DNA of 38,642 nt from positions 1-38,642 of the forward strand of contig JAPKZK010000083.1 in NCBI GenBank assembly GCA_026393835.1. The letters run 5' to 3'. Both the position numbers and the translations under genes were made by a program. The first letter of the stretch is position 1, and the number at the start of each line of letters is the position of its first letter. This DNA comes from Candidatus Aminicenantota bacterium. Its GTDB lineage: Bacteria; Acidobacteriota; Aminicenantia; UBA2199. A model generated the notes under the pieces. That model saw nothing but the letters and a program-made list of their open reading frames with translations, did no database searches and was not told the DNA's origin. Positions 32,278-38,642 of this stretch are shown piece after piece.

Positions 32278-34104
32278 GTGAGCCTTTTAGAAAAGGTCCC
32301 GGGTAGAAATGTTATGATAAAACGGTTTTCGATAGTCGCGGCGGTTTTGTTTTTTGCGGCGGGATTTTTGGCCTGTTCTCGCACTAAAAAACCGGGGCCG
32401 ATAGTACTTCGACAGGTATTGTTTTTTAATGAATGCTATCATCGCTGCGATTCCTTTTCAAATGCCAACCGCGCCGACAAGAGGTCTGAAAATGAACCGC
32501 GCCTGGATTATTTTAAATACGGGGGCGCCGATCGAAAAAAACTAAAATCGGTTTTTATCCCGGCCGGCACGACGCTAACCTATACTTTCCGGGCCGCTCC
32601 TTATAAATATAAAAAGATTACCATCGACGGCTACCTGGGCAGCGTCGGTGAGAAACCGATTACGTTTAAGATAATGGCCAATGGAACCCCGGTAGTGGAG
32701 AAAAAAATTTCCGTGGGTCCACCCTATTTCAGGGTTCGCGTGGACCCCAGGGATGGCGACCACCTGCTGACATTGTCCATAACCGTGGAAGGCGAAAACG
32801 GCTCGATGGGCGCACTGGGTAATATGTGCCTCTACCGCAGGACGGATAACCGGCGGAACGTGGTGTTTTACCTGGTGGACGCACTGCGGGCGGATATGGC
32901 CGGCGTCGATAAGAAATTGTTCGAATCCTATTTCCAGGATGGAACCGTTTTTACTTCGGCTTATGCAAACGCTGCGCTAACTTCCCATTCGTTAACGGCC
33001 ATTTTTACCGGGAAATATAAATTTACCCTGGTGGAAAAAGACGGCGATTCGCCCCGCATCGCCGAGAATGAATACCTCCTGGCGGAATTCTTGAAAGCCA
33101 AAGGCTATACCACGGCGGCCTTTATTGCTAACCCCTGGCTTGATCATACCAATGCTTCCCAGGGTTTCGATTTTGTCAACCACTGCTGGGGCTATGCGGC
33201 AGGGGAAAAAGCATCGGCTTTCCCCAGTAAAGAAATTTATGCCGCTTCGAAATACGGGGAAATGGAAGATTATATCCATCGGTTTGTCCGAGAGAATAAG
33301 GAAAAACCGGTTTTTATTTATATTCACACCATGGAACCGCACGTCCCTTATGAACCGCCCCTGGAAATGCGAAAGTATTCGGTCAACGCAGACCCGGTTA
33401 TTTTGAATACGCTATTCGAAAAAGTAACCCAATCGCCGTCTTACCCCATATTAACCGACCCGGATAAAGAACAGTTGAACGTCCTTAAAGCGCTGTATAA
33501 AGACGAGGTACTAATCGCTTATGATTTTTTTATGAAGGTAAACAATTACCTGGAAACAGAACTTATTATGAACCCGCAATCGCTGTACATCTTTTCAGCG
33601 GACCACGGGGAACGATTTTACCAGCACCGCTCCTGGATCCACGGTCCGCCGGATGTGTATAATGAAGTGCTCCGTATCCCGCTGATGATTAAGGGGCAGG
33701 GTATCAAAACCGGGGTTTACCGCCAACCCGTACAATCACTGGATATCTATCCCACGGTAGTGGAATGGTTGGGGGATAAACCGCCGGACTTCACGGTGGG
33801 CCGTTCACTCCTGGTCCGCGAACCGGTTGACCGCGTTATTTACGCCGACGGGATCGGCGATTCCCATTATGCTTATATCGATGGGAAAATGAAGGTTATT
33901 ATTAAAGGCAGCGCGGTTGAGGTCTATGACCTGGAAAAAGACCCGGGCGAAAAAACCAACCTGCGCGCAAGACTTGAATTCAAAAGCCTGATTGACAGGG
34001 CAAAAAGATTCCGGGAAAAGTTCAAAAGAAGTGGGGAAGGGAAAGAGAACCGATTATCGGAACAAGAAAAACAACGACTTAAGACGCTGGGATATGTTAA
34101 CTGA
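32278..34104 (+). CDS. Lipoprotein of the sulfatase/alkaline-phosphatase superfamily
   Basis: The protein is 608 residues from GTG 32278 (GGGAG upstream); an ATG at 32314 gives a more typical signal and remains possible. The lipobox is GFLAC (Cys33). A beta domain (about 70-185) precedes the sulfatase fold. Its metal site includes Asp201 and Asp206 (YLVDALRAD), its likely nucleophile is Thr235 in ALTSHSLTAIFTG, and a second metal site is SADHGERF. The Cys/Ser-x-Pro-x-Arg signature needed for formylglycine is absent, so it is probably a phosphoesterase or phosphotransferase of this superfamily and not a true sulfatase. It lies 11 nt after the APC permease. Confidence 0.85.
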   Translation: MSLLEKVPGRNVMIKRFSIVAAVLFFAAGFLACSRTKKPGPIVLRQVLFFNECYHRCDSFSNANRADKRSENEPRLDYFKYGGADRKKLKSVFIPAGTTLTYTFRAAPYKYKKITIDGYLGSVGEKPITFKIMANGTPVVEKKISVGPPYFRVRVDPRDGDHLLTLSITVEGENGSMGALGNMCLYRRTDNRRNVVFYLVDALRADMAGVDKKLFESYFQDGTVFTSAYANAALTSHSLTAIFTGKYKFTLVEKDGDSPRIAENEYLLAEFLKAKGYTTAAFIANPWLDHTNASQGFDFVNHCWGYAAGEKASAFPSKEIYAASKYGEMEDYIHRFVRENKEKPVFIYIHTMEPHVPYEPPLEMRKYSVNADPVILNTLFEKVTQSPSYPILTDPDKEQLNVLKALYKDEVLIAYDFFMKVNNYLETELIMNPQSLYIFSADHGERFYQHRSWIHGPPDVYNEVLRIPLMIKGQGIKTGVYRQPVQSLDIYPTVVEWLGDKPPDFTVGRSLLVREPVDRVIYADGIGDSHYAYIDGKMKVIIKGSAVEVYDLEKDPGEKTNLRARLEFKSLIDRAKRFREKFKRSGEGKENRLSEQEKQRLKTLGYVN

Positions 34105-34144
34105 TGTAATCTTAGGGTGCAGCAGCATGCTGCCCCCCGGCGGC

Positions 34145-34174
34145 AAGGGGACCCTTTTATAAAAGGGTCCCCTT
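34145..34174. terminator. Perfect 14-bp hairpin between convergent genes
   Basis: AAGGGGACCCTTTT, AT, AAAAGGGTCCCCTT, followed by GACCCCCCTAAAATTTTT. It lies between the sulfatase-like gene (+) and the aconitase-type small subunit (-). It is preceded by CCCCCCGGCGGC, the same flank as in the element inside the bpt-like gene. A further palindrome GCAGCATGCTGC lies just upstream (34122-34133). Confidence 0.8.
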
Positions 34175-34203
34175 GACCCCCCTAAAATTTTTGATTATTT
34201 ATT

Positions 34204-34710
34204 CTATTTACCGTGCATTGCCAACATTCGCTTCTGGGCGTAGGGGATAAGGCCCCCGGCATCCACAATGGCCTGCCTCGCCTTCGGAAGCGGCTGAATC
34301 GCAAAACGCTTACCCGTGGTTTTATTAATCACTTCCGCGTCCGTGATTTCAATGTCGTCGCCCTCAGAACCTTCGATATCCGGACAAATGATCATCTTGA
34401 GTCCCAGGTTAATGGAGTTCTGCAAAAATATCCGGGCAAAATGCTTCGCCACTATAATCAACTCGTGACCCTTTAACGTCGAAGCCGCCTGCTCCCGCGA
34501 AGAACCACAACCGAAATTCTTGCCGCCGATAAGAATACTATTGGGCAAAACCTGCTTCGAATTCAGCTTCTTGTTGAACGCCTCATTATCCGCAAACGCA
34601 TACTGCAGCGTTTCCGACGGCAGCACCGTCGCCATAAAACGACCCGGGTATATGATGTCCGTGGAAATATCATCGCCTACTTTAAATACCACTTTCGATA
34701 CAATACTCAT
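34204..34710 (-). CDS. Aconitase-family small subunit (3-isopropylmalate dehydratase / LeuD-type)
   Basis: The swivel-domain subunit, 168 residues, is the archaeal-type short length. GKNFGCGSSREQAA (substrate and cluster-facing Ser-Arg) is intact. The loop that sets specificity reads FMAT at residues 25-28. In methanogens the equivalent is YLRT in homoaconitase and YLVY in isopropylmalate isomerase, so the substrate may differ from both. AAAGGAGG ahead of the ATG lies in the last codons of the large subunit, from which it is one base apart. I do not assign leuD because of the gene context: a CoA-transferase and an acyl-CoA lyase, with no leuA or leuB. Confidence 0.9.
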   Translation of the reverse strand: MSIVSKVVFKVGDDISTDIIYPGRFMATVLPSETLQYAFADNEAFNKKLNSKQVLPNSILIGGKNFGCGSSREQAASTLKGHELIIVAKHFARIFLQNSINLGLKMIICPDIEGSEGDDIEITDAEVINKTTGKRFAIQPLPKARQAIVDAGGLIPYAQKRMLAMHGK

Positions 34711-34711
34711 G

Positions 34712-36001
34712 TTAACCTCCTTTCCTGGGATCGGTAATCACACCGGTAATGGCGCTGACCGCCGCTGTTTCCGGTGAACACAGGTAAACCTCGCCTTTGG
34801 GGTTCCCCATGCGGCCTTTGAAGTTCCGGTTGGTGGTGGCCAAAGCCACATCGCCGTCCGCCAACGCCCCCTGGTGCACTCCCAAACAAGAACCGCACCC
34901 AGGGTTCATTACCACCGCCCCAGCTTCCATAAAGATTTCAAGATAACCTTTCTTCAATGCCTCGCGGTAAATCCGGGCGGAAGCAGGGAAGATAATCATG
35001 CGAACATTCCTGGCTACTTTCTTACCCTTGAGGATCCCGGCGACGATTCCCAGGTCATCCAGGCGACCATTGGTACAGGAACCCACTACGATCTGGTTCA
35101 ACTTGATTCCCACAACTTCGTCGATGGGTTTCACATTGTCCACCGTATGGGGACAGGCCACTTGCGGGACCAGTTTGGAAACATCGATCTTGATTTCCCG
35201 GTCGTAAACCGCGTCCGGGTCCGGGCTCATCATTTCGATTTTATCCGTTACTCCGGCTTCTTCTTTTAAGTAGCGCAGGGTTTCTTCATCCGGGGGCACG
35301 ATACCCGAAGTAGCGCCCGCTTCTACAGACATGTTGCAGAGCACCAGGCGGCCCGAAGTGGACATTTTCTTAATGGTGGGACCGTGGAATTCGATGACTT
35401 TAAAATTCGCCCCTTCCGCCGTGAGCAAGCCGATGAGGTGCAGGATCAGGTCTTTCGGATACACGTGCGCGGGGAATTCCCCTTCCACTGTTACTTTAAT
35501 GGTCCCGGGCGCTTCGATGTTCAGCGCATGACCCAGCGACCAGACGGCCGACATTTCCGTGCCGCCGATGCCGAAGGAAAAAGCGCCCATTGCGCCGTGA
35601 CTGGTGGTGTGGCTGTCGGTGCCCACTACCACGTAACCCGGACGAACATACCCGTTTTCCGGTAAAATCTGGTGACAGATGCCACCCTCATCGCCGCGGA
35701 TATCGTGGAATTTCAAAATTCCCTGCTGCGCGGCGAACTTACGGATTTTCTCCTGGTTCGTGGCGGTCTTGGAAGTTTCCGCCGGCACACGGTGATCAAA
35801 GATAAGAGTGATCTTCGAAGGATCCCACACTTTCGCTTCGATACCCGTGCCTTTGTAAATTTCCTGGAATTGATTGATAACGATTGCCGCGTTTTCATGA
35901 GACATTGCCAGGTCTATACGGGGTTCCAATACGTCGTCCACGCGGACGGACGCCTGGCCCGTGGCCCTGGCCAATATCTTTTCTACCATAGTCATTCCCA
36001 T
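34712..36001 (-). CDS. Aconitase-family large subunit (3-isopropylmalate dehydratase / LeuC-type)
   Basis: The protein is 429 residues, the shorter archaeal/HacA-type length (bacterial LeuC is about 466). The [4Fe-4S] ligands are Cys309 in VVGSCTNG and Cys369 and Cys372 in NPGCGSC. GTDSHTTSHGAMGAFSFGIGGTEM is the usual N-terminal motif. It dehydrates or rehydrates a hydroxy-dicarboxylate together with the small subunit. GGAG is 6 nt from the ATG. The 109-bp gap upstream, to the CoA-transferase, carries one copy of the 30-nt CCACAGATTACAC repeat. Confidence 0.93.
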   Translation of the reverse strand: MGMTMVEKILARATGQASVRVDDVLEPRIDLAMSHENAAIVINQFQEIYKGTGIEAKVWDPSKITLIFDHRVPAETSKTATNQEKIRKFAAQQGILKFHDIRGDEGGICHQILPENGYVRPGYVVVGTDSHTTSHGAMGAFSFGIGGTEMSAVWSLGHALNIEAPGTIKVTVEGEFPAHVYPKDLILHLIGLLTAEGANFKVIEFHGPTIKKMSTSGRLVLCNMSVEAGATSGIVPPDEETLRYLKEEAGVTDKIEMMSPDPDAVYDREIKIDVSKLVPQVACPHTVDNVKPIDEVVGIKLNQIVVGSCTNGRLDDLGIVAGILKGKKVARNVRMIIFPASARIYREALKKGYLEIFMEAGAVVMNPGCGSCLGVHQGALADGDVALATTNRNFKGRMGNPKGEVYLCSPETAAVSAITGVITDPRKGG

Positions 36002-36024
36002 GTTTTACTCCTTATTATTTTTTT

Positions 36025-36054
36025 GTCCACAGATTACACGGATTAACACAGATT
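36025..36054 (+). repeat. 30-nt dispersed repeat unit between CoA-transferase and hydratase genes
   Basis: GTCCACAGATTACACGGATT followed by AACACAGATT. The same unit occurs at 16578-16607 and, as an inverted pair, at 37333-37403. Confidence 0.8.
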
Positions 36055-36110
36055 TTATTGTGTTCTTCGGTTTTCTGCAGATTTTTTTTAAACATCATAT
36101 TTCTTAAATC

Positions 36111-37304
36111 TTAAATCACACCTTTTTCTTTAAGAGATTTTAAATCATCCCCGGAATATCCGAGAGTGGTTAAAATTTCTTCCGTATGGGCAGAAAGCCG
36201 CGGCGGCGGCGCATCCACTTTAGCCGGGGTTTTGGAGAATTTGGCGCTCATGTTGAAAAGCTTGATATCGCCGATGCCTTCTTCTTTGACCGTTGCGATT
36301 GCTTCCCGGTGTTTGACCTGGGGGGCGTTTAATGCGTCGGCCAGCGAAAGGATATCGCCGGAAGGAATCCCGCGTTTGTTTAATACTTCTTCCCAGTAGG
36401 CCGTGTCTTTTTCTTTAAGTTTCGCTTCCAGGAGGGGGGTTAACTCTTTGCGGTTGGCTTTACGGGTATCCCGTTCCTTGAAGCGCGGGTCTTCTTTCAG
36501 TTCAGGCAGCCCCAGTTCGTCCACCAGGTCTTCCCATTGTTCTTGTTTATTAGCTGCTATATTGATGAAACCGTTTTTAGTGATAAAGGCGCCGGAGGGA
36601 GCGGCGGTGAAGTTATCGTTGCCCATGGGGACAGGGGGTTTGCCGCCGATCAGTAAGTTGGCCGCCACCCAGCCCATAAGGGGCATGATGGAATCCAGCA
36701 AGGCGATGTCGATAAACTGGCCTTCGCCGGTTCGTTCGCGGTAGAACAACGCCGCCATGATGGCGAATGCGGCATTGAGCCCGCCGACCGTGTCGCAAAC
36801 CGGGAACCCGGCGCGTAAAGGATGCAGCCGTTCATCGCCGTTGACATCCATGGCCCCGCTGAGGCCCTGGATGATCTGGTCGTAGGCAGGCTTGAAAGCA
36901 TCGGGCCCGGTCTGACCGAAACCGGAAATGGCGCAATAAATCAACCGCGGGTTGATTTTGGCCAGTTCCGCGTAGGGGAACCCCAACCGTGTCATGACAT
37001 CGGGCCGGAAGTTTTCCACCAGTACGTCGGCGGTTTCGACTAATTTCCGGAAAATCACTTTACCTTCTTCTTTTTTTAAGTTCAAAGTAAGCGATTTTTT
37101 ATTGGCGTTCTGGGCCAGGAAACTGGTTCCCATGAATTCTTTATTCAGTTTAGGAACGTTTCCCAGGATACGGGCCAGGTCGCCGCCCACCGGGTTTTCG
37201 ATTTTTATGACCTCCGCGCCCAGCAGGGCCAGGTGCAGGGTGGAAAATGGCCCGGAGAGCACATTGGTCATATCGAGGACGCGAATGTTTTCTAATAATT
37301 TCAT
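36111..37304 (-). CDS. CaiB/BaiF (class III) CoA-transferase
   Basis: The protein is 397 residues from ATG 37304, which has GGAG 8 nt upstream; the frame also offers an ATG at 37310 that is too close to the site. The N-terminal VLDMTNVLSGPFSTLHLALLGAEVIKIENP is the CoA-binding part. The catalytic Asp171 lies in GFPVCDTVGG, the counterpart of Asp169 of formyl-CoA transferase. The class works on carboxylic acids, commonly with succinyl-CoA or acetyl-CoA as donor. Between a lyase and an aconitase-type hydratase, it most likely activates a hydroxy-dicarboxylate to its CoA ester. Frame, length and motifs are all complete. Confidence 0.93.
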   Translation of the reverse strand: MKLLENIRVLDMTNVLSGPFSTLHLALLGAEVIKIENPVGGDLARILGNVPKLNKEFMGTSFLAQNANKKSLTLNLKKEEGKVIFRKLVETADVLVENFRPDVMTRLGFPYAELAKINPRLIYCAISGFGQTGPDAFKPAYDQIIQGLSGAMDVNGDERLHPLRAGFPVCDTVGGLNAAFAIMAALFYRERTGEGQFIDIALLDSIMPLMGWVAANLLIGGKPPVPMGNDNFTAAPSGAFITKNGFINIAANKQEQWEDLVDELGLPELKEDPRFKERDTRKANRKELTPLLEAKLKEKDTAYWEEVLNKRGIPSGDILSLADALNAPQVKHREAIATVKEEGIGDIKLFNMSAKFSKTPAKVDAPPPRLSAHTEEILTTLGYSGDDLKSLKEKGVI

Positions 37305-37332
37305 TTTCATACTCCTTAAAATTAAATATTTT

Positions 37333-37403
37333 GTCCACAGATTACACTGATTTCCACAGATTCAAATAAAAACAATCTGTGTTAATCCGTGTAATCTGTG
37401 GAC
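37333..37403. repeat. Inverted pair of 30-nt CCACAGATTACAC units (possible hairpin)
   Basis: The left arm (37333-37362) and right arm (37374-37403) are reverse complements at 27 of 30 positions, with an 11-nt loop. The element sits in the 108-bp gap between the acyl-CoA lyase and the CoA-transferase and would form a strong mRNA stem in the operon transcript. Confidence 0.85.
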
Positions 37404-37412
37404 CCCTTTATT

Positions 37413-38333
37413 CTAATCCTTTTTTTTAAAGTTTACAATAGAACCGGATTTCATAACAAAGCCGGGCAGTTCACGTTCGAAAAATCGGCTGACGTCTTTG
37501 GCCAGTTGGATTAGTTTTTCCAGGTTTATATCCGGGCACAGGCCGGAGCGCTGCAGCGAGTGAACCAGGTCTTCGGTGCTGACGTTGCCGGCGGGGAGTT
37601 TGGTAAAGGGGCAGCCGCCCAGACCGGCAAAGGCCGATTCCAGGTATTTGACGCCTGCGCCCATGGCGGCGAAACAGTTGGCCAGTCCCAGTCCGTACGT
37701 ATTGTGGAAATGAGCGGCCAGGTCGATGGCGGGGTCCAGGACGCGGATTTTGGTGAAAAGTTTTTCCACCTGGAAAGGGTGGGCATGGCCGGCTGTATCG
37801 GCCAGGCTGATGTTTTTGACGCCGGCCGCCAGGTATTTTTCGATAATTTTCAAAACGTTTTCTTCGGGTATCGGGCCTTCGAAGCCGCATCCGAATGCAG
37901 ACTGCACAGACGCTTGCACCCGTTTCCCTGCTTTCATGCCGGCGATGGCCATGGCCGTGATACGTTCTGCGGCTTCGGCGGTGGACATGCCGGTATTTTT
38001 CTGGCTGTGGGTTTCGCTGGCAGAGACGCCCATGCAAAAGAGATCGACGCCGCAGGTCATGCCGCGTTCCAGGCCTTTTTCGTTAAGAACCAGCCCGGAC
38101 AGGGTTACGTTTGCAGGTTTTTTGCCGGGCTGTGTGAAATAGGAAAACAATGCATCGGTATCTCCCATTTGTGGCACTTTTTGGGGGTTTACAAAGGAGC
38201 CCAGTTGGATGATTTTGATATCGGCGTCCATGAGGGCCTCCACCCATTTGATTTTATGTTCTATGGGCACGACATTTTTTTCAACCTGGAGTCCGTCGCG
38301 GAGCCCCACTTCGTGGATAATAATGTTGTTCAT
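37413..38333 (-). CDS. DRE-TIM acyl-CoA lyase, hydroxymethylglutaryl-CoA lyase-like
   Basis: The protein is 306 residues, a TIM-barrel lyase of the HMGL family. It has Arg12-Asp13 in LRDGLQ, Asp179, the metal ligands His208 and His210 in AAHFHNTYG, and the family signature GLGGCPFTKLPAGNVSTED with Cys241 and Asn250. The position equal to human HMGCL Glu72 (IETTSFV) is Gln43 here (IIQLGSFV), an unusual change at an active-site residue. It cleaves a 3-hydroxy-acyl-CoA to a keto acid and an acyl-CoA; the substrate may not be HMG-CoA. The ribosome site GAGGTGA precedes the ATG. First gene of the four-gene set. Confidence 0.9.
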   Translation of the reverse strand: MNNIIIHEVGLRDGLQVEKNVVPIEHKIKWVEALMDADIKIIQLGSFVNPQKVPQMGDTDALFSYFTQPGKKPANVTLSGLVLNEKGLERGMTCGVDLFCMGVSASETHSQKNTGMSTAEAAERITAMAIAGMKAGKRVQASVQSAFGCGFEGPIPEENVLKIIEKYLAAGVKNISLADTAGHAHPFQVEKLFTKIRVLDPAIDLAAHFHNTYGLGLANCFAAMGAGVKYLESAFAGLGGCPFTKLPAGNVSTEDLVHSLQRSGLCPDINLEKLIQLAKDVSRFFERELPGFVMKSGSIVNFKKKD

Positions 38334-38366
38334 TGGTCACCTCGTTGTTATCGTTAATGCGGGAAT

Positions 38367-38420
38367 TTATAAAAAGTCCTTTGCTGCGTTTTCGGGACTT
38401 ATTTTTGCGCCAGTTAACAA
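38367..38420 (-). CDS. Possible 17-codon leader ORF upstream of the acyl-CoA lyase
   Basis: AAGGAGG is followed 8 nt later by TTG at 38420 and a 17-codon frame (ending SPENAAKDFL) that stops 33 nt before the lyase ATG. The strong ribosome site is the only reason to list it. A chance frame is quite possible. Confidence 0.25.
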   Translation of the reverse strand: MLTGAKISPENAAKDFL

Positions 38421-38453
38421 TACAATTTCCTCCTTGTTTTTAAGATTTCCCAA

Positions 38454-38482
38454 TATATACCATAAAATTGAAGCGCTGTAAA
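38454..38482 (-). promoter_or_regulatory. Promoter of the lyase/CoA-transferase/hydratase set
   Basis: On the minus strand TTTACA (38482-38477), 17 nt, TATATA (38459-38454). The transcript would start near 38447 with a leader of about 110 nt. Beyond it, 38483-38642 holds only a hairpin repeat fragment (38541-38566, GGGGCAGACACGGGGGCCTG then CCCCTAC). Confidence 0.5.
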
Positions 38483-38642
38483 GAGAAGCTTGAAAACTCC
38501 GGCAATTCTCATTTTGACCTAGAAACAAGAAATTTCAATTGGGGCAGACACGGGGGCCTGCCCCTACCGAATTGAAAACTCATGATTATTCCAAATTTCG
38601 ATTAATTTTTGTAGAAGTGTCGCGGCGTCCCCCCGTGGACGC

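Noticed and set aside
34204..36001. Assignment as leucine-biosynthesis leuCD
   Set aside because: Neighbours are a CoA-transferase and an acyl-CoA lyase with no leuA or leuB, the subunits are of the shorter archaeal type, and the specificity loop is atypical.

Overview
The window looks like a chromosomal segment of a protein-degrading, anaerobe-type bacterium. The nearest gene-content match I can name is Candidatus Aminicenantes or a related Acidobacteriota-like lineage. That is an inference from the mix of genes and repeats; no rRNA or marker gene here proves it. Five predicted exported peptidases sit in 28 kb: S46, papain-like C1A, bleomycin-hydrolase-like C1B and two S9 enzymes, with a chagasin-type cysteine-protease inhibitor beside the C1A enzyme. 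There is also an APC amino-acid permease and a possible N-degron transferase. No CRISPR array, phage module or classical IS transposase was seen.

Layout: 1-6.7 kb holds the S46 peptidase (+), a stand-alone response regulator followed by a membrane-spanning propeller/AraC regulator (-), and a Bpt/ATE-family aminoacyl-tRNA-protein transferase (+). At 6.7-11.6 kb a secreted glycosidase-like multidomain protein overlaps by 4 nt with a membrane-anchored MutS-like ATPase (-). At 11.8-12.0 kb a tRNA-Gly/tRNA-Cys pair follows a textbook promoter. At 12.0-16.5 kb (-) lie threonine aldolase, the chagasin-like inhibitor, the papain-like peptidase and a GT-C membrane glycosyltransferase. From 16.5 to 20.5 kb is an accessory, repeat-rich stretch with a 21-bp minisatellite, two small genes matching only the C-terminal end of Rpn-family nucleases, and a propeller lipoprotein flanked by repeats. 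At 20.5-28.0 kb (-) are a DUF4143-type ATPase with upstream iterons and three exported peptidases. At 28.3-30.6 kb are two full-length Rpn/PD-(D/E)XK genes in opposite orientation. At 30.8-34.1 kb (+) are the APC permease and a sulfatase-superfamily lipoprotein. At 34.2-38.3 kb (-) is a four-gene set: DRE-TIM acyl-CoA lyase, CaiB/BaiF CoA-transferase, and aconitase-family large and small subunits.

The most interesting signals are as follows. (1) Rpn-family loci: the full gene at 29596-30585 has a strong internal Shine-Dalgarno and ATG that would make a separate 78-residue C-terminal protein, and the small genes at 17270 and 20019 look like free-standing versions of that product, each behind a 20-codon ORF that begins 6 nt after a sigma70-like -10 box. 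(2) Several genes (DUF4143 ATPase, Rpn, APC permease, bpt) lack a clear Shine-Dalgarno and start 5-9 nt after a -10 box, suggesting leaderless mRNAs. (3) The lyase, CoA-transferase and hydratase set has unusual residues at substrate-determining positions and may form an uncharacterised branched hydroxy-dicarboxylate pathway. (4) A family of hairpin elements sits at all three convergent gene junctions that carry a terminator, and one copy of a related element supplies the last codons and stop of the bpt-like gene. All functions are read from sequence motifs only; no database search was possible.
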